Shown here: positions 42,741-50,733 of the stretch, in pieces
How the letters are laid out: each line of letters opens with the position of its first letter
Numbering within the stretch: position 1 is the stretch's first letter
Assembly (NCBI RefSeq): GCF_015356855.1
Contig: NZ_ARXR01000007.1
Coordinates: forward strand, 62,001 to 126,000
DNA length: 64,000 bases
Direction: 5' to 3'
Source: Alloalcanivorax venustensis ISO4
GTDB taxonomy: Bacteria; Pseudomonadota; Gammaproteobacteria; Pseudomonadales; Alcanivoracaceae
The notes under the pieces: generated by a model
What the model was told of the DNA's origin: nothing
Database searches by the model: none
Seen by the model: the letters and a program-made list of their open reading frames with translations, nothing else
Translations under genes and position numbers: made by a program

Positions 42741-44486
42741 CTAATACAGGTTCCGGTGAAGACGTTTCGCCTTCGAAAGTTGTTTCCAATGGCCGGCGCC
42801 CAGGCGCCGGTCGAAGGCGTCGCGTACCCGGGCTTCGGCTTCGGCAAGACGGTCCTTGTCGCCACAGAAGTAAAGATGGGCGCCGCGCTCGAGCCACTCG
42901 CTGAGCCGGTCGACCTGCTCCAGCAGCGGGTCGGCCAGCTCCCGACCGGGCTGTTCGGCTTGAAACACTGTGTCCACCCGCTTGAGCAGGCCGTTATCGC
43001 GCGCCTCCTGAAAGTCCAGTTGGTAAAGAAAGTCTTCTTCAAAGCGTTGTTCCGCGAACACCAGCCAGCACGGTGTATGCCGGCCCGCCGCCGCCAGGTG
43101 TTGCAGGAAAGCGCGGTAGGGCGCGATACCCGTTCCCTCGGCGATCAGCACCAGCGGTGTATCGGGATCGTCCGGCAGGTGGAAGCGCGCATTCCGATGC
43201 GGGTAGAGACGCACCGAATCGCCGGCCTGCAGATCCAGCAGGTAAGCGGAAGCGACCCCGGTTTCCCAGCGTCCGGCGAACGGATAGCGGAAGCGCTTAA
43301 CGGTGAGATGCAGTTCATCGTCGAAGGCGCTCAGGGCATTGGCCAGGTCATAGAGGCGGGGCTGCAGTGGACGCAACGACGCCACCAGGGCCTCGGCGTC
43401 GGGCCGCGCCGGGTAATCGCGCAGCAGGTCCAGGACCTGATGCTGTTTGAGCACGGCCCGCTGTGTCCGGGTGCCGCCGGCCACGGCCTCGCGGAGGGCG
43501 GCGCTTTCCGTCAGCTCCGCCCAGTACTCCAGGAAACGTCCGCCGGGTATGGTCAGGTCACGGTGTTGGCGCAGGGCCTGCACCAGCGGTTGGGGGGCGC
43601 CGTCCACGGTCACCGGTTGCTCGCCGCTCAGGCCGGTGGCGTCCAGCACGGCGGCGATCAGCTCCGGAGGGTTGTCGGCGAGCACGCCCACGGCGTCGCC
43701 CGGCGCCACCGCGAAATCCGGAGCCTCCAGAGCCAATTCAAGATGGTGGATGGGGCTGGTCCTGTCGGGCGCGGTGAGACATTGGTTGACCAGGATTTCC
43801 GCTTCCAGCGGGCGCCGCTTGTCATAGACCGGCCCGCGCTTCGTGGCGCTGGTTGAAGCGGCCGGGGCGGTGTTGGATTCGCGCTTGGGCAGCTTCTCGA
43901 TCAGCCGGGCCAGCCATGCCTTCGCCGGGGCTTCGAAATCCACATCGCATTCCTGGCGTTCCAGTAAGCGCTGGCCGCCCAGCGCCTCCAGGCGCGCGTC
44001 GAGCTGTCGGCCGGCGGTGCAGAAGTGCTCGTAGGTGCTGTCCCCCAGGGCGAGCACCGCGAAGTGAAGCCCCTTCAGCCGGGGCGCGGTGGCGTCGTCC
44101 GCCAGTCCCTCGAAGAACGGTAATGCCGGTTCCGGCGGGTCGCCGTCGCCATGGGTGGCGGTGATCACCACCAGGTGCTTGCGCTTAACCAGCTGCCGGG
44201 GGCGCACCCGGGCCAGGTCCTGGACCTCCGCCGCCACACCGGCTTCACGGCATTGTTCGCTGAATCGCTCGGCCAGCTCCCGGCTGTTGTCGGTTTCCGT
44301 GCCGTAGGCGATCAGCAGCGCCGGAGCGTCCTCCGGCTTCTGGCCCAAGCGGGCGGTGTCGGTGTTCTGGCCGGCCAGGTAACCGCTCAGCCAGAGCGCC
44401 TGCTGGTCATCCAGCTCCTCCAGCAGCGTGTGGATTCGTCGCCATTGCGTTTCCGAAAAAGGCGGCGCCAGCGCGTGCGCGGTCAT
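42741..44486 (-). CDS. cysJ: Sulfite reductase flavoprotein subunit
   Basis: Protein of 581 residues from ATG 44486, chosen because GGAG lies six bases upstream; an ATG at 44498 is possible. The FMN flavodoxin domain (LIAYGTETDNSRELAERF, ATHGDGDPPE, LALGDSTYEHF) is followed by an FAD-binding barrel (RLYDLANALS) and the NADPH part (EGTGIAPYRAFLQH, CGDKDRLAEAEA). Electrons pass NADPH-FAD-FMN to CysI. It is divergent from the LysR gene at 44589. Confidence 0.95.
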   Translation of the reverse strand: MTAHALAPPFSETQWRRIHTLLEELDDQQALWLSGYLAGQNTDTARLGQKPEDAPALLIAYGTETDNSRELAERFSEQCREAGVAAEVQDLARVRPRQLVKRKHLVVITATHGDGDPPEPALPFFEGLADDATAPRLKGLHFAVLALGDSTYEHFCTAGRQLDARLEALGGQRLLERQECDVDFEAPAKAWLARLIEKLPKRESNTAPAASTSATKRGPVYDKRRPLEAEILVNQCLTAPDRTSPIHHLELALEAPDFAVAPGDAVGVLADNPPELIAAVLDATGLSGEQPVTVDGAPQPLVQALRQHRDLTIPGGRFLEYWAELTESAALREAVAGGTRTQRAVLKQHQVLDLLRDYPARPDAEALVASLRPLQPRLYDLANALSAFDDELHLTVKRFRYPFAGRWETGVASAYLLDLQAGDSVRLYPHRNARFHLPDDPDTPLVLIAEGTGIAPYRAFLQHLAAAGRHTPCWLVFAEQRFEEDFLYQLDFQEARDNGLLKRVDTVFQAEQPGRELADPLLEQVDRLSEWLERGAHLYFCGDKDRLAEAEARVRDAFDRRLGAGHWKQLSKAKRLHRNLY

Positions 44487-44588
44487 CGCGGACTCCATCA
44501 ATACCTGAAGCCGGCAGTATGAACGGCTGCATGATCGCCGAATAATGAAATACAATGGGGCTTAACATTCAAAATATTGATATTAAGC

Positions 44589-45434
44589 ATGGATATCGAG
44601 CTGGCTCGCACCTTCCTGGAGATCGTCCGCTCCGGCAGCTTCATGGCCGCCGCCGAACGTCTGCACGTTACCCAGACCACCGTGACCGCGCGCGTCCACA
44701 ACCTGGAGGGCCAGCTCGGCTGCCGCCTGTTCGTGCGAAACCGCAGTGGTGCCCGCCTGACCACCAATGGGGAGCAGTTCGCCACCCATGCCAGCCAGCT
44801 GGTTCGTACCTGGGACGCGGCCCGGCGTGCATTGCCGTTGCCGGAGGGCGCCGGCCAGGTGCTCACCCTGGGGGGCGAAGTCAGCCTCTGGAATCCGTGG
44901 CTGTTGAACTGGTTGTCCGCTCTGCGCGAAGCCTGTCCGAACGTTGCGGTGCGCGCCGAAGTCGGCGAGCGCACCACCTTGCATGAAAAACTGGAGCAGA
45001 GCGTGCTGGACGCCGCCCTGGTTCATCAGCCTGATTACTGGCCCGGCATGCAAGTGGAACAGTTGATGGAGGAGAAGCTGATTCTGGTGCGTCGCGGTGC
45101 CGAGGAAGCGCCTTATGTCTATGTGGACTGGGGCGCGGATTTTCGCCGGCAGCATGACAGCGCCTGGCCGGAAAGAGCCCGAGCCGCGATCAATGTGGAT
45201 CTGGGGCCGCTGGCGCTGCGCTATTTGTTGCGGCACGGCGGCAGCGGCTACTTTCGCACCAGGGTGGTTCAACCGTATCTGGAGAGCGGTGAACTGGAGC
45301 GGGTCCCCGCCGCGCCGGAATTCAGCTATCCGGTCTATCTGGTTTATGCACGGGAGCAGAACTCCGAGCTTACCGCTTCAGCCTTCGCAGCATTGCGCGC
45401 GTCGCTGATGGAACAGGATGAACCGCCGAAGTAG
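44589..45434 (+). CDS. LysR-family regulator, divergent from cysJI
   Basis: Protein of 281 residues with the N-terminal HTH (MDIELARTFLEIVRSGSFMA, RLHVTQTTVTARVHNLEGQL) and the effector domain. It is shorter than CysB (324) and lacks the CysB-type C-terminus. The gene is divergent from cysJ with a 102-base intergenic space, which holds an AATAT-TG-ATATT dyad at 44573-44584 just ahead of its start. It is the probable controller of the sulfite reductase/DsrE operon. Confidence 0.9.
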   Translation: MDIELARTFLEIVRSGSFMAAAERLHVTQTTVTARVHNLEGQLGCRLFVRNRSGARLTTNGEQFATHASQLVRTWDAARRALPLPEGAGQVLTLGGEVSLWNPWLLNWLSALREACPNVAVRAEVGERTTLHEKLEQSVLDAALVHQPDYWPGMQVEQLMEEKLILVRRGAEEAPYVYVDWGADFRRQHDSAWPERARAAINVDLGPLALRYLLRHGGSGYFRTRVVQPYLESGELERVPAAPEFSYPVYLVYAREQNSELTASAFAALRASLMEQDEPPK

Positions 45435-45469
45435 TGACGCTTCCGGATCCGCACCTGCCGTAAGCCGGC

Positions 45470-46366
45470 TTAAAAAAGCGGCTTTACGTCGAAATCGTCC
45501 GGGTTGACGATGCCCTCCAGGGCGCCAATCTGGTGGAAGTCCGCGGAGGTCAAAACGGTATCAATGGATGTGTCCTGAAACGCCAGATTTTTTGTGAGCT
45601 GCACTTTGTTCGGCATGCCTTTGCCGTCTATATCCATGATCCAGGCCAGAAAGCCGCCGGAGAATTTACCTAGGCTCCCGATAGGGTAGAGCCCGTAATG
45701 TTGGATATATTCGACCACAATTCGGGGGTCATAGACATCGGGCTGAGCGTGGATCCACCTGTACGCGTCCAAAGGCGGCCTTGGTGCCGCGCCGTTTCGC
45801 TCATGGGTCAGCTTGTTGACAGCCTTAATAACGGATATCAACTTGGTCTGCTCCGACAACTCCGAGGCTATCTTGGCGGCGGGGTAACCACTCCCATCCA
45901 AACGCTCATTCGCGTTTTCAATGATGTCCCGGCAAGCCTTTCCAGGCTCCCAATTCAAGTCGGAGAGCTTCTTTAACAGGGTTTGAGAGTGCGTTCTGAG
46001 GATCGCTCTTTGCCTCGGGTTCATATTTACTTTCAAAGAAGGCATCTGTCTGCCGATTAAAAGCGGCTTCCCCATGTTGTGGATCAAGGCGCCGATGACT
46101 GCTTCCCGGATCAGTGCCGAGTGTGGATCCCGCGCTATCAATATGTCCGCGAAAATGCCCGATGACTGTATCGCATGACGTACCCATTCGGGTTGCCCCC
46201 TCAAGAATGAGAGTGCATAGAGCAGCTGTTTCCGGTTGCTCTTCACGCAGTCGATTAATATATCACCACATTCGAACAGCGCGTCTTCGCTGAAGATGCC
46301 GCGGTTCTTTATGAACATCATGATGACTTTGAGCTGCTGAGCGACCTTTAACACTTCTGGAACCAT
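45470..46366 (-). CDS. Degenerate HD-GYP domain protein
   Basis: Protein of 298 residues. The HD-GYP fold is recognisable from GALIHNMGK and NERLDGSGYP. However, the metal-ligand HD is replaced by His96-Asn97, and the family HHE..DGSGYP has Ala152-Asn153 in place of its two histidines before Glu154. Catalysis of cyclic di-GMP hydrolysis is thus unlikely; a sensing or scaffolding role is possible. It starts six bases after the PilZ-protein stop and has no clear ribosome site, suggesting coupling to that gene. Confidence 0.88.
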   Translation of the reverse strand: MVPEVLKVAQQLKVIMMFIKNRGIFSEDALFECGDILIDCVKSNRKQLLYALSFLRGQPEWVRHAIQSSGIFADILIARDPHSALIREAVIGALIHNMGKPLLIGRQMPSLKVNMNPRQRAILRTHSQTLLKKLSDLNWEPGKACRDIIENANERLDGSGYPAAKIASELSEQTKLISVIKAVNKLTHERNGAAPRPPLDAYRWIHAQPDVYDPRIVVEYIQHYGLYPIGSLGKFSGGFLAWIMDIDGKGMPNKVQLTKNLAFQDTSIDTVLTSADFHQIGALEGIVNPDDFDVKPLF

Positions 46367-46372
46367 GGCGGG

Positions 46373-47191
46373 CTACCGGGACATTTTGGACTTCTCGCTT
46401 TTACTAATACTGGTGGCCGCGGCGACGGTTCTTTTTGCAATGAAAAGTTCCGAAGGTGTGACGTTCTCCTTCAGACCGGACCGGCTGGCGGCTTCCCGTT
46501 CGCACTCTGAGATATGTTGGAATATCTCTTTGCTCATGGTGCTGGACACGTCGATGAATTGAAGGCCGACCGCCGCACGTCCGAGGCTGCCGAATGGGCG
46601 TATATGGCGAACCCGCCCTTTCGAGAAAAGATATTCGCCATTGGGGAAGGTGATGGCCAGGTCCGGCACTGTCTGCCCCACGTATAATGAAAGACTGTCT
46701 TCGATCGACATATCGGCCAGACAGCCGCCCGCGGAGAAGTTCCGAACCCTCGCCTCTATAGTCAGCTCGGCGTCGTAGGCGGAAATCGACACTCTGGCGT
46801 TCATGCCGAGTATGAACGGTATTCGCAATGCGCCGCGGCTTTCGGTCACGAACACGGACTCTGGAAGTTGGCACCGAATCAGGTATGTGTCGGCGTCCTT
46901 CTTGTGCACCTCCGCCGGAATCCGGTCAAAACTGTGCACCTCTTTTTCGTGACCCTCGGGAGTGATTTTTGCTTCGATGTCGAACGAAAAATAACCATCA
47001 CGAACGTAATGCGTCAGGTCTCTTCCGGCGGCGCTGACTTCCAGGAGAAGCAGTCCGATTTTTGTATCGAGCCCCGTTACCTCCGCCTTCAAGGAGTGGG
47101 CCAGGCGCTTGGAAAATAGAGTTATGTCGTGGTCGTGACTTACCAGGCGCTGGATCACGTTCGCGGTATGGTTGCCATTGGAATGTGACAT
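46373..47191 (-). CDS. PilZ-domain (YcgR-like) protein
   Basis: Protein of 272 residues. The N-terminal half resembles the YcgR/PilZN beta-barrel; the PilZ domain has RGALR (residues 119-123) and NFSAGG (151-156), the cyclic di-GMP-binding RxxxR and (D/N)xSxxG elements. It would act as a flagellar or secretion effector of cyclic di-GMP. The ATG at 47191 starts the conserved part; the ORF is open for another 38 codons upstream. It is followed in the same operon by a degenerate HD-GYP gene. Confidence 0.9.
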   Translation of the reverse strand: MSHSNGNHTANVIQRLVSHDHDITLFSKRLAHSLKAEVTGLDTKIGLLLLEVSAAGRDLTHYVRDGYFSFDIEAKITPEGHEKEVHSFDRIPAEVHKKDADTYLIRCQLPESVFVTESRGALRIPFILGMNARVSISAYDAELTIEARVRNFSAGGCLADMSIEDSLSLYVGQTVPDLAITFPNGEYLFSKGRVRHIRPFGSLGRAAVGLQFIDVSSTMSKEIFQHISECEREAASRSGLKENVTPSELFIAKRTVAAATSISKSEKSKMSR

Positions 47192-47360
47192 AGCTGCATA
47201 CTCGTTCTTATACGCCAGTGTTGGTTTTAGGGCCCTTGCAGCCAGCGGATGTGCCGCATTGACGGTTAGTGTGAACATAGCGTGAAGGTAGCCTGAAAAT
47301 CGCATTCTGAACAGTGGTTAGTACGAAAAAAGTACGAGCGTTCACGATGTCGCAATACCT

Positions 47361-47435
47361 TTGTGGCTCGCCACCGTTATTCCGATTCTTGAAATAGGCC
47401 CGTCGGCGCGGTGTCACTATGTCGTCGGGTTTCTC
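47361..47435 (-). pseudogene. rnk-like fragment
   Basis: A minus-strand stretch encodes EKPDDIVTPRRRAYFKNRNN and then GGE, aligning with the MPDNVVALHRWAYFKNQDNG part of Rnk (half of about 24 residues identical). Both ends leave the family, and no start or downstream domain remains. It is read as a relic of a third Rnk/Gre gene lying just upstream of the glycine riboswitch. Confidence 0.5.
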
Positions 47436-47457
47436 GACGGCCGACCTGCCCGCCTCT

Positions 47458-47646
47458 ATACTCCGCTCATCCGCAGGAGAGAGGGCCGCGGGCCCCGCCG
47501 AAGGCGCAACCTCCCATAAACGCTCAGGCACAGGTACTGCGGACACCATCCAACGCCGTCTGGAGAGAGGCTGCTCACGCAGTCCACCGAAGGGGCAAGC
47601 AGACCCGCTCTGTAAACTCTCAGGTAGCAGGACAGGGGGAGAGGCC
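47458..47646 (+). promoter_or_regulatory. Tandem glycine riboswitch
   Basis: Two consecutive glycine aptamers. Aptamer 1 (about 47471-47547) contains GGAGAGAG, CGAAGGCGCAA, AAACGCTCAGGCA and GGACA. Aptamer 2 (about 47559-47644) contains GGAGAGAG, CCGAAGGGGCAA, AAACTCTCAGGTA and GGACAG, with a short linker. Such tandem pairs turn on glycine cleavage or efflux genes when glycine is bound. Downstream is the UPF0126/TRIC protein, in keeping with a role in glycine transport or efflux. Start codon of the gene is 22 bases after the second aptamer. Confidence 0.9.
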
Positions 47647-47667
47647 AAGTAAACGCAGGAGTACTGT

Positions 47668-48285
47668 GTGCTGACCTCTGTCTATTTCATTGCCATCACC
47701 GCCGAAGCCATGTCCGGAGCCCTGGCCGCCGGACGCCGCAACATGGATCTGTTCGGGGTGGCCGTGATCGCCTTTCTCACCGCCCTGGGTGGCGGTACCG
47801 TTCGCGACATCCTGTTGGGCAACTTCCCGGTCACCTGGACCCAGCATCCCAGCTATATCTACATGACCCTCACCGGTGGCCTGGTCACCATTGCGATCGC
47901 CCGGTTCATGCGCCACTTGCGCCAGCTGTTTCTGGTTCTCGATGCCATCGGGCTGGTCGCTTTTACCATTATCGGCTGCAATGTCGCGCTGGAACTGGGT
48001 TATGAGCCCATCGTGGTGGTCATGTCGGGGATCACCACCGGCATCTTCGGCGGGATCATCAGGGACATTATGTGCGGCCGGGTGCCCCAGGTGCTGCGCC
48101 GGGAAATCTACGCCTGTGTGTCTCTGGTGGTGGCCGTGCTGTACCTGTTCCTGCTGCGCCAGGGCGTGGGCGAGGGCGTGACGCAACTGGCCGCGTTCAG
48201 CGTCGGCCTGCTGCTGCGCATGGTGGCCATCCGCTGGCGTGTCTCGCTGCCGGTGTTCCGTTATTCGCAGGCGCGCTGGGGTTAG
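47668..48285 (+). CDS. TRIC/UPF0126 family membrane protein
   Basis: Protein of 205 residues with seven predicted transmembrane segments and two copies of the internal element: AMSGALAAGRRNMDLFGV ... LGGGTVRDILLGN, and ISGIT-like GITTGIFGGIIRDIMCGR. These are the duplicated repeats of bacterial TRIC/YicG (UPF0126) cation channels. Start GTG 47668 follows CAGGAG. The glycine riboswitch upstream implies a link with glycine (import, efflux or counter-ion flux). Confidence 0.93.
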   Translation: MLTSVYFIAITAEAMSGALAAGRRNMDLFGVAVIAFLTALGGGTVRDILLGNFPVTWTQHPSYIYMTLTGGLVTIAIARFMRHLRQLFLVLDAIGLVAFTIIGCNVALELGYEPIVVVMSGITTGIFGGIIRDIMCGRVPQVLRREIYACVSLVVAVLYLFLLRQGVGEGVTQLAAFSVGLLLRMVAIRWRVSLPVFRYSQARWG

Positions 48286-48372
48286 GCTATGGATCAATCG
48301 TCCGGTGTAGTCCGTCCTGCTTGGGGTAATAGCAGATGCCTTTGGGGAATAGATTAGAAGGTTAATAACGAG

Positions 48373-48408
48373 GCAAAAAAGCTGGGGCCAGCGTTAAAGG
48401 CTGGCCTC
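48373..48408 (-). terminator. Rho-independent terminator downstream of YecR-like gene
   Basis: Read on the minus strand: GAGGCCAGCC, loop, GCTGGCCCC hairpin followed by six T residues (plus-strand A-run at 48375-48380). It lies 37 bases after the stop of the lipoprotein gene. Confidence 0.8.
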
Positions 48409-48445
48409 ACTTGAAGGATGCAAAGCTGATAGTGGATGCTTCAGT

Positions 48446-48757
48446 TTAATCCATGCATTGATAGGTCATGGTAACAAAGTATCTGGTGCATCCATACTGG
48501 TTCGACTGTTGGCATTGTTCGACAGCTCCTCCAAATGCGTCTGCATCATCATAACCCCAAGCTTGGCAGCGTTGTTGAGCTTTCCGCAAGGCTGCTTCCT
48601 CATCAACAGTTGGCTGTTCAAACGAGCCGTACTCATAAGAGAGATGAACTGTGCCATCGGCTTTGCTGCCACCGGTCGGCTGAGGTACCTTTGTCACCGC
48701 ACAGCCGGAAAAGAAAACGCTTAAAATTACCGCTATGGATGCTGTTCTTAACAACAT
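48446..48757 (-). CDS. YecR-like lipoprotein
   Basis: Protein of 103 residues. A lipoprotein signal (MLLRTASIAVILSVFFSGC) is followed by KADGTVHLSYEYGSFEQP and EAALRKAQQRCQAWGYDDA, with C-terminal cysteines (QQSNQYGCTRYFVTMTYQC), which resembles the YecR family linked to the flagellar regulon of enterobacteria. The start at 48757 is chosen because the signal begins there. Function unknown; it sits at the left edge of the AT-rich accessory zone. Confidence 0.8.
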   Translation of the reverse strand: MLLRTASIAVILSVFFSGCAVTKVPQPTGGSKADGTVHLSYEYGSFEQPTVDEEAALRKAQQRCQAWGYDDADAFGGAVEQCQQSNQYGCTRYFVTMTYQCMD

Positions 48758-48966
48758 TAATCCCCCCTGTTGAGCTCTTATTGATTTTGAGCGGGAGAAG
48801 ATGACACGAGAGTTGTCATAATTCAACGACCTAAACAGGGTTGACTATTACAGAGAAGTTAACGGTAACTCATCCAGCTAATGCATCTCTCGGCTGTGCT
48901 CCCCCGTGCCGGTGGTCTACTCACTTTCGGGTGGAAAGCGGGTAGGAGGAGAGAATGCCAACTCCT

Positions 48967-49830
48967 CTATTCGCCGTAACCCGGTGCAATACTGAGGGTT
49001 TCCACTCCATATAGAGCTTGACTGTTCCTAAGCCATAGCTGATAAGCACTTCCTTTGAGTGTTCCTTTGGCGCTGCAGTCGACGTTCCATCTCCGGAGCA
49101 CGTAACCTGCTACGGCAGCCCGCAGTCTCACTCTCAACACGCCGTTATCCATGTTGAACTCATATTCGGTGGTCTCTGGATTGCTTAAATTGGGGTGTGG
49201 TTGAAGTTCAAGTTCCACAATCCGGTTCCACTGAATGTCGTGATCTGGCATCTCCTCGGGTAAAACATTCGACTTCACAAAGAAAGGATTACTAATTCGA
49301 GCCAAAACGAAGTCGGTGAACCTCGCCCTATCGCGATCATAAGCTCGGATATGCCACCGCAAACCGTTGTTCACAATCGCGAACGGTGCAATGTCTCTAA
49401 CTTTGAAGCCGCTGGAGTGAGAACGATATTCAATAGAGATAACTCTCTGGAGGTTTATCGCCCTCGTGATAACCCCCAACAAGTTGGGTTCAATCTCGTT
49501 GAGCGTAGTTGGGAGTTCGCTTGGTATGAGGGCAGTGTCTTGTTCGGCAGAGGAAAACTGTCCACTAGAGAGCATGGATAGTGCTTCTATCGACTTGTGC
49601 TCAAACAGCGGAACGAAACGGTTGTCCGCTATGTAGCTCTTCGTCGTTTGATCGAATTCCAGAGATTGCTTCCTCTCCGTTAAGTACCTCTCACGATAGT
49701 TAGACAGGTCCCGTGTAGCCGCCGCTACGGAAAGGGAAAACGTGTCAACCAAGTCCTGTCTCTTGACACGGCCCAGAAACATTAATCGGAAATCGATGAA
49801 CGCCAAGCGATTAGACTGATAAGAGCTCAT
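48967..49830 (-). CDS. WYL-domain transcriptional regulator (BrxR/CapW-like)
   Basis: Protein of 287 residues. An N-terminal winged HTH (NRLAFIDFRLMFLGRVKRQD, SVAAATRDLSNYRERY) is followed by the WYL region: RVISIEYRSHSSGFKVRDIA and PFAIVNNGLRWHIRAYDRDR, then TDFVLARI and a C-terminal WCX-like domain. This architecture is that of BrxR and CapW, repressors that guard phage-defence operons and are thought to sense a nucleic acid. A perfect 12-bp palindrome precedes the start and a longer inverted repeat lies in the shared promoter region with a divergent operon of three small genes. ATG 49830 is used rather than the longer ORF start. Regulation of the facing genes is inferred. Confidence 0.85.
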   Translation of the reverse strand: MSSYQSNRLAFIDFRLMFLGRVKRQDLVDTFSLSVAAATRDLSNYRERYLTERKQSLEFDQTTKSYIADNRFVPLFEHKSIEALSMLSSGQFSSAEQDTALIPSELPTTLNEIEPNLLGVITRAINLQRVISIEYRSHSSGFKVRDIAPFAIVNNGLRWHIRAYDRDRARFTDFVLARISNPFFVKSNVLPEEMPDHDIQWNRIVELELQPHPNLSNPETTEYEFNMDNGVLRVRLRAAVAGYVLRRWNVDCSAKGTLKGSAYQLWLRNSQALYGVETLSIAPGYGE

Positions 49831-49835
49831 AGGCA

Positions 49836-49847
49836 AGTGTATACACT
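49836..49847. promoter_or_regulatory. Perfect palindrome AGTGTATACACT
   Basis: Twelve-base perfect palindrome five bases upstream of the WYL regulator start; a likely autoregulatory operator half or full site. Confidence 0.55.
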
Positions 49848-49900
49848 GAGTAGAAATATGTAGACTAGTATAGCATGACTCATTTTGGTTTGGTATAAAG

Positions 49901-49933
49901 ATCATAATGATCGCACTATAAGATCATTATGAT
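49901..49933. promoter_or_regulatory. Perfect 12-9-12 inverted repeat, likely WYL operator
   Basis: ATCATAATGATC (49901-49912) and GATCATTATGAT (49922-49933) flank nine bases in the space between the WYL gene and the divergent cassette, 22 bases before the first cassette gene. Each arm is itself nearly palindromic. It is the best candidate operator for the regulator. Confidence 0.65.
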
Positions 49934-49955
49934 TTCATAGGAATGAGGGAAAAAC

Positions 49956-50165
49956 ATGAGACGGTATAGCGGAAACATGAACGGGGAGCGTTATTGCGGC
50001 AATTCCCACAAGATGGAAGTCCACGATTTGGATGATGAAAACACCAATTGCCAGATCGACGAAATTATCCGGGCTGGGAATGACCGGCCGTTCAGCAATC
50101 TGGATAGTGCCCATCGCGCAGGACATGACAACTGTGCATGGTGCCTGGGTGGCTCAACACGGTAA
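49956..50165 (+). CDS. Small protein with C-terminal Cys/His cluster
   Basis: Protein of 69 residues with ATG preceded by GAGGGA. The sequence has NENTNCQIDEI-like and C-terminal RAGHDNCAWCLGGSTR elements; the H-x-x-C-x-x-C at the end could bind zinc. No family recognised. It opens the cassette facing the WYL regulator. Confidence 0.65.
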   Translation: MRRYSGNMNGERYCGNSHKMEVHDLDDENTNCQIDEIIRAGNDRPFSNLDSAHRAGHDNCAWCLGGSTR

Positions 50166-50209
50166 CCGTGAAGGGCCTTTTAGTTCATTTGTAAGTAATG
50201 GAGATAATC

Positions 50210-50380
50210 GTGGCTACTAACCCCCCGAAAGGTGATGGTCACCGTAATGGCGCCGTACGTGACCGCTCCCAGACGCGTACTCCCTCAGGGCACTACGTCA
50301 AGCGGGACACGACCACTGGCCGATTTATGGATCAGAAAGCGGACATGAACCCCTTCAAGGGCGTAAGAAAGGAGAAGTAA
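50210..50380 (+). CDS. Small basic protein
   Basis: Protein of 56 residues from GTG 50210, chosen because GGAG lies six bases upstream; ATG 50198 is an alternative. It contains GHYVKRDTTTGRFMDQKAD and ends KGVRKEK. It is highly charged and without hydrophobic core. Its TAA overlaps the next start (TAATG), indicating coupled translation. Similar short KRDTTTGRFM-type proteins are seen upstream of membrane proteins elsewhere as far as I recall; this is not verified. Confidence 0.6.
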   Translation: MATNPPKGDGHRNGAVRDRSQTRTPSGHYVKRDTTTGRFMDQKADMNPFKGVRKEK

Positions 50381-50733
50381 TGGCTAATGGACCAGAGCAC
50401 AAGGCAGCGGCGGCTATTAGCTGCCTTGTTGCTCTTTCAGCCGATACTGACCGTAATGACTTGGCCGAGATCTCGATTTCAACGTTTGCCGCGTACTGCA
50501 TGGGACGTTTGCCAGATATTTTGGAGCCTGCAAACAATCCTCTTCATCGCCGTTTTTTCCACAGTATGGCGATGGGAGGGTTTGTGGCTTATGGCGGCTA
50601 TAAAGCCTACCAATGGCGGCCAGATTCATGGCCTGAGAGGGCGATGAGGGCGGCCCTTGTTGCCGGTTCGATTGCTTACATATCGCATCTTGCACTTGAT
50701 GCTTTTACGCCAAGAAGCTTGCCTTTAATGTAG
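50380..50733 (+). CDS. YdjM-like (DUF457) membrane-bound metal-dependent hydrolase
   Basis: Protein of 117 residues with several hydrophobic stretches. Conserved polar sites fit the DUF457 family: GPEHKAAAA, GRLPDILEP, HRRFFHSM and SHLALDAFTPRSLPL, giving histidine and aspartate ligands for a metal in the membrane face. It is shorter than YdjM (about 196). It is the third gene of the WYL-facing cassette and may be its effector. Confidence 0.7.
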   Translation: MANGPEHKAAAAISCLVALSADTDRNDLAEISISTFAAYCMGRLPDILEPANNPLHRRFFHSMAMGGFVAYGGYKAYQWRPDSWPERAMRAALVAGSIAYISHLALDAFTPRSLPLM

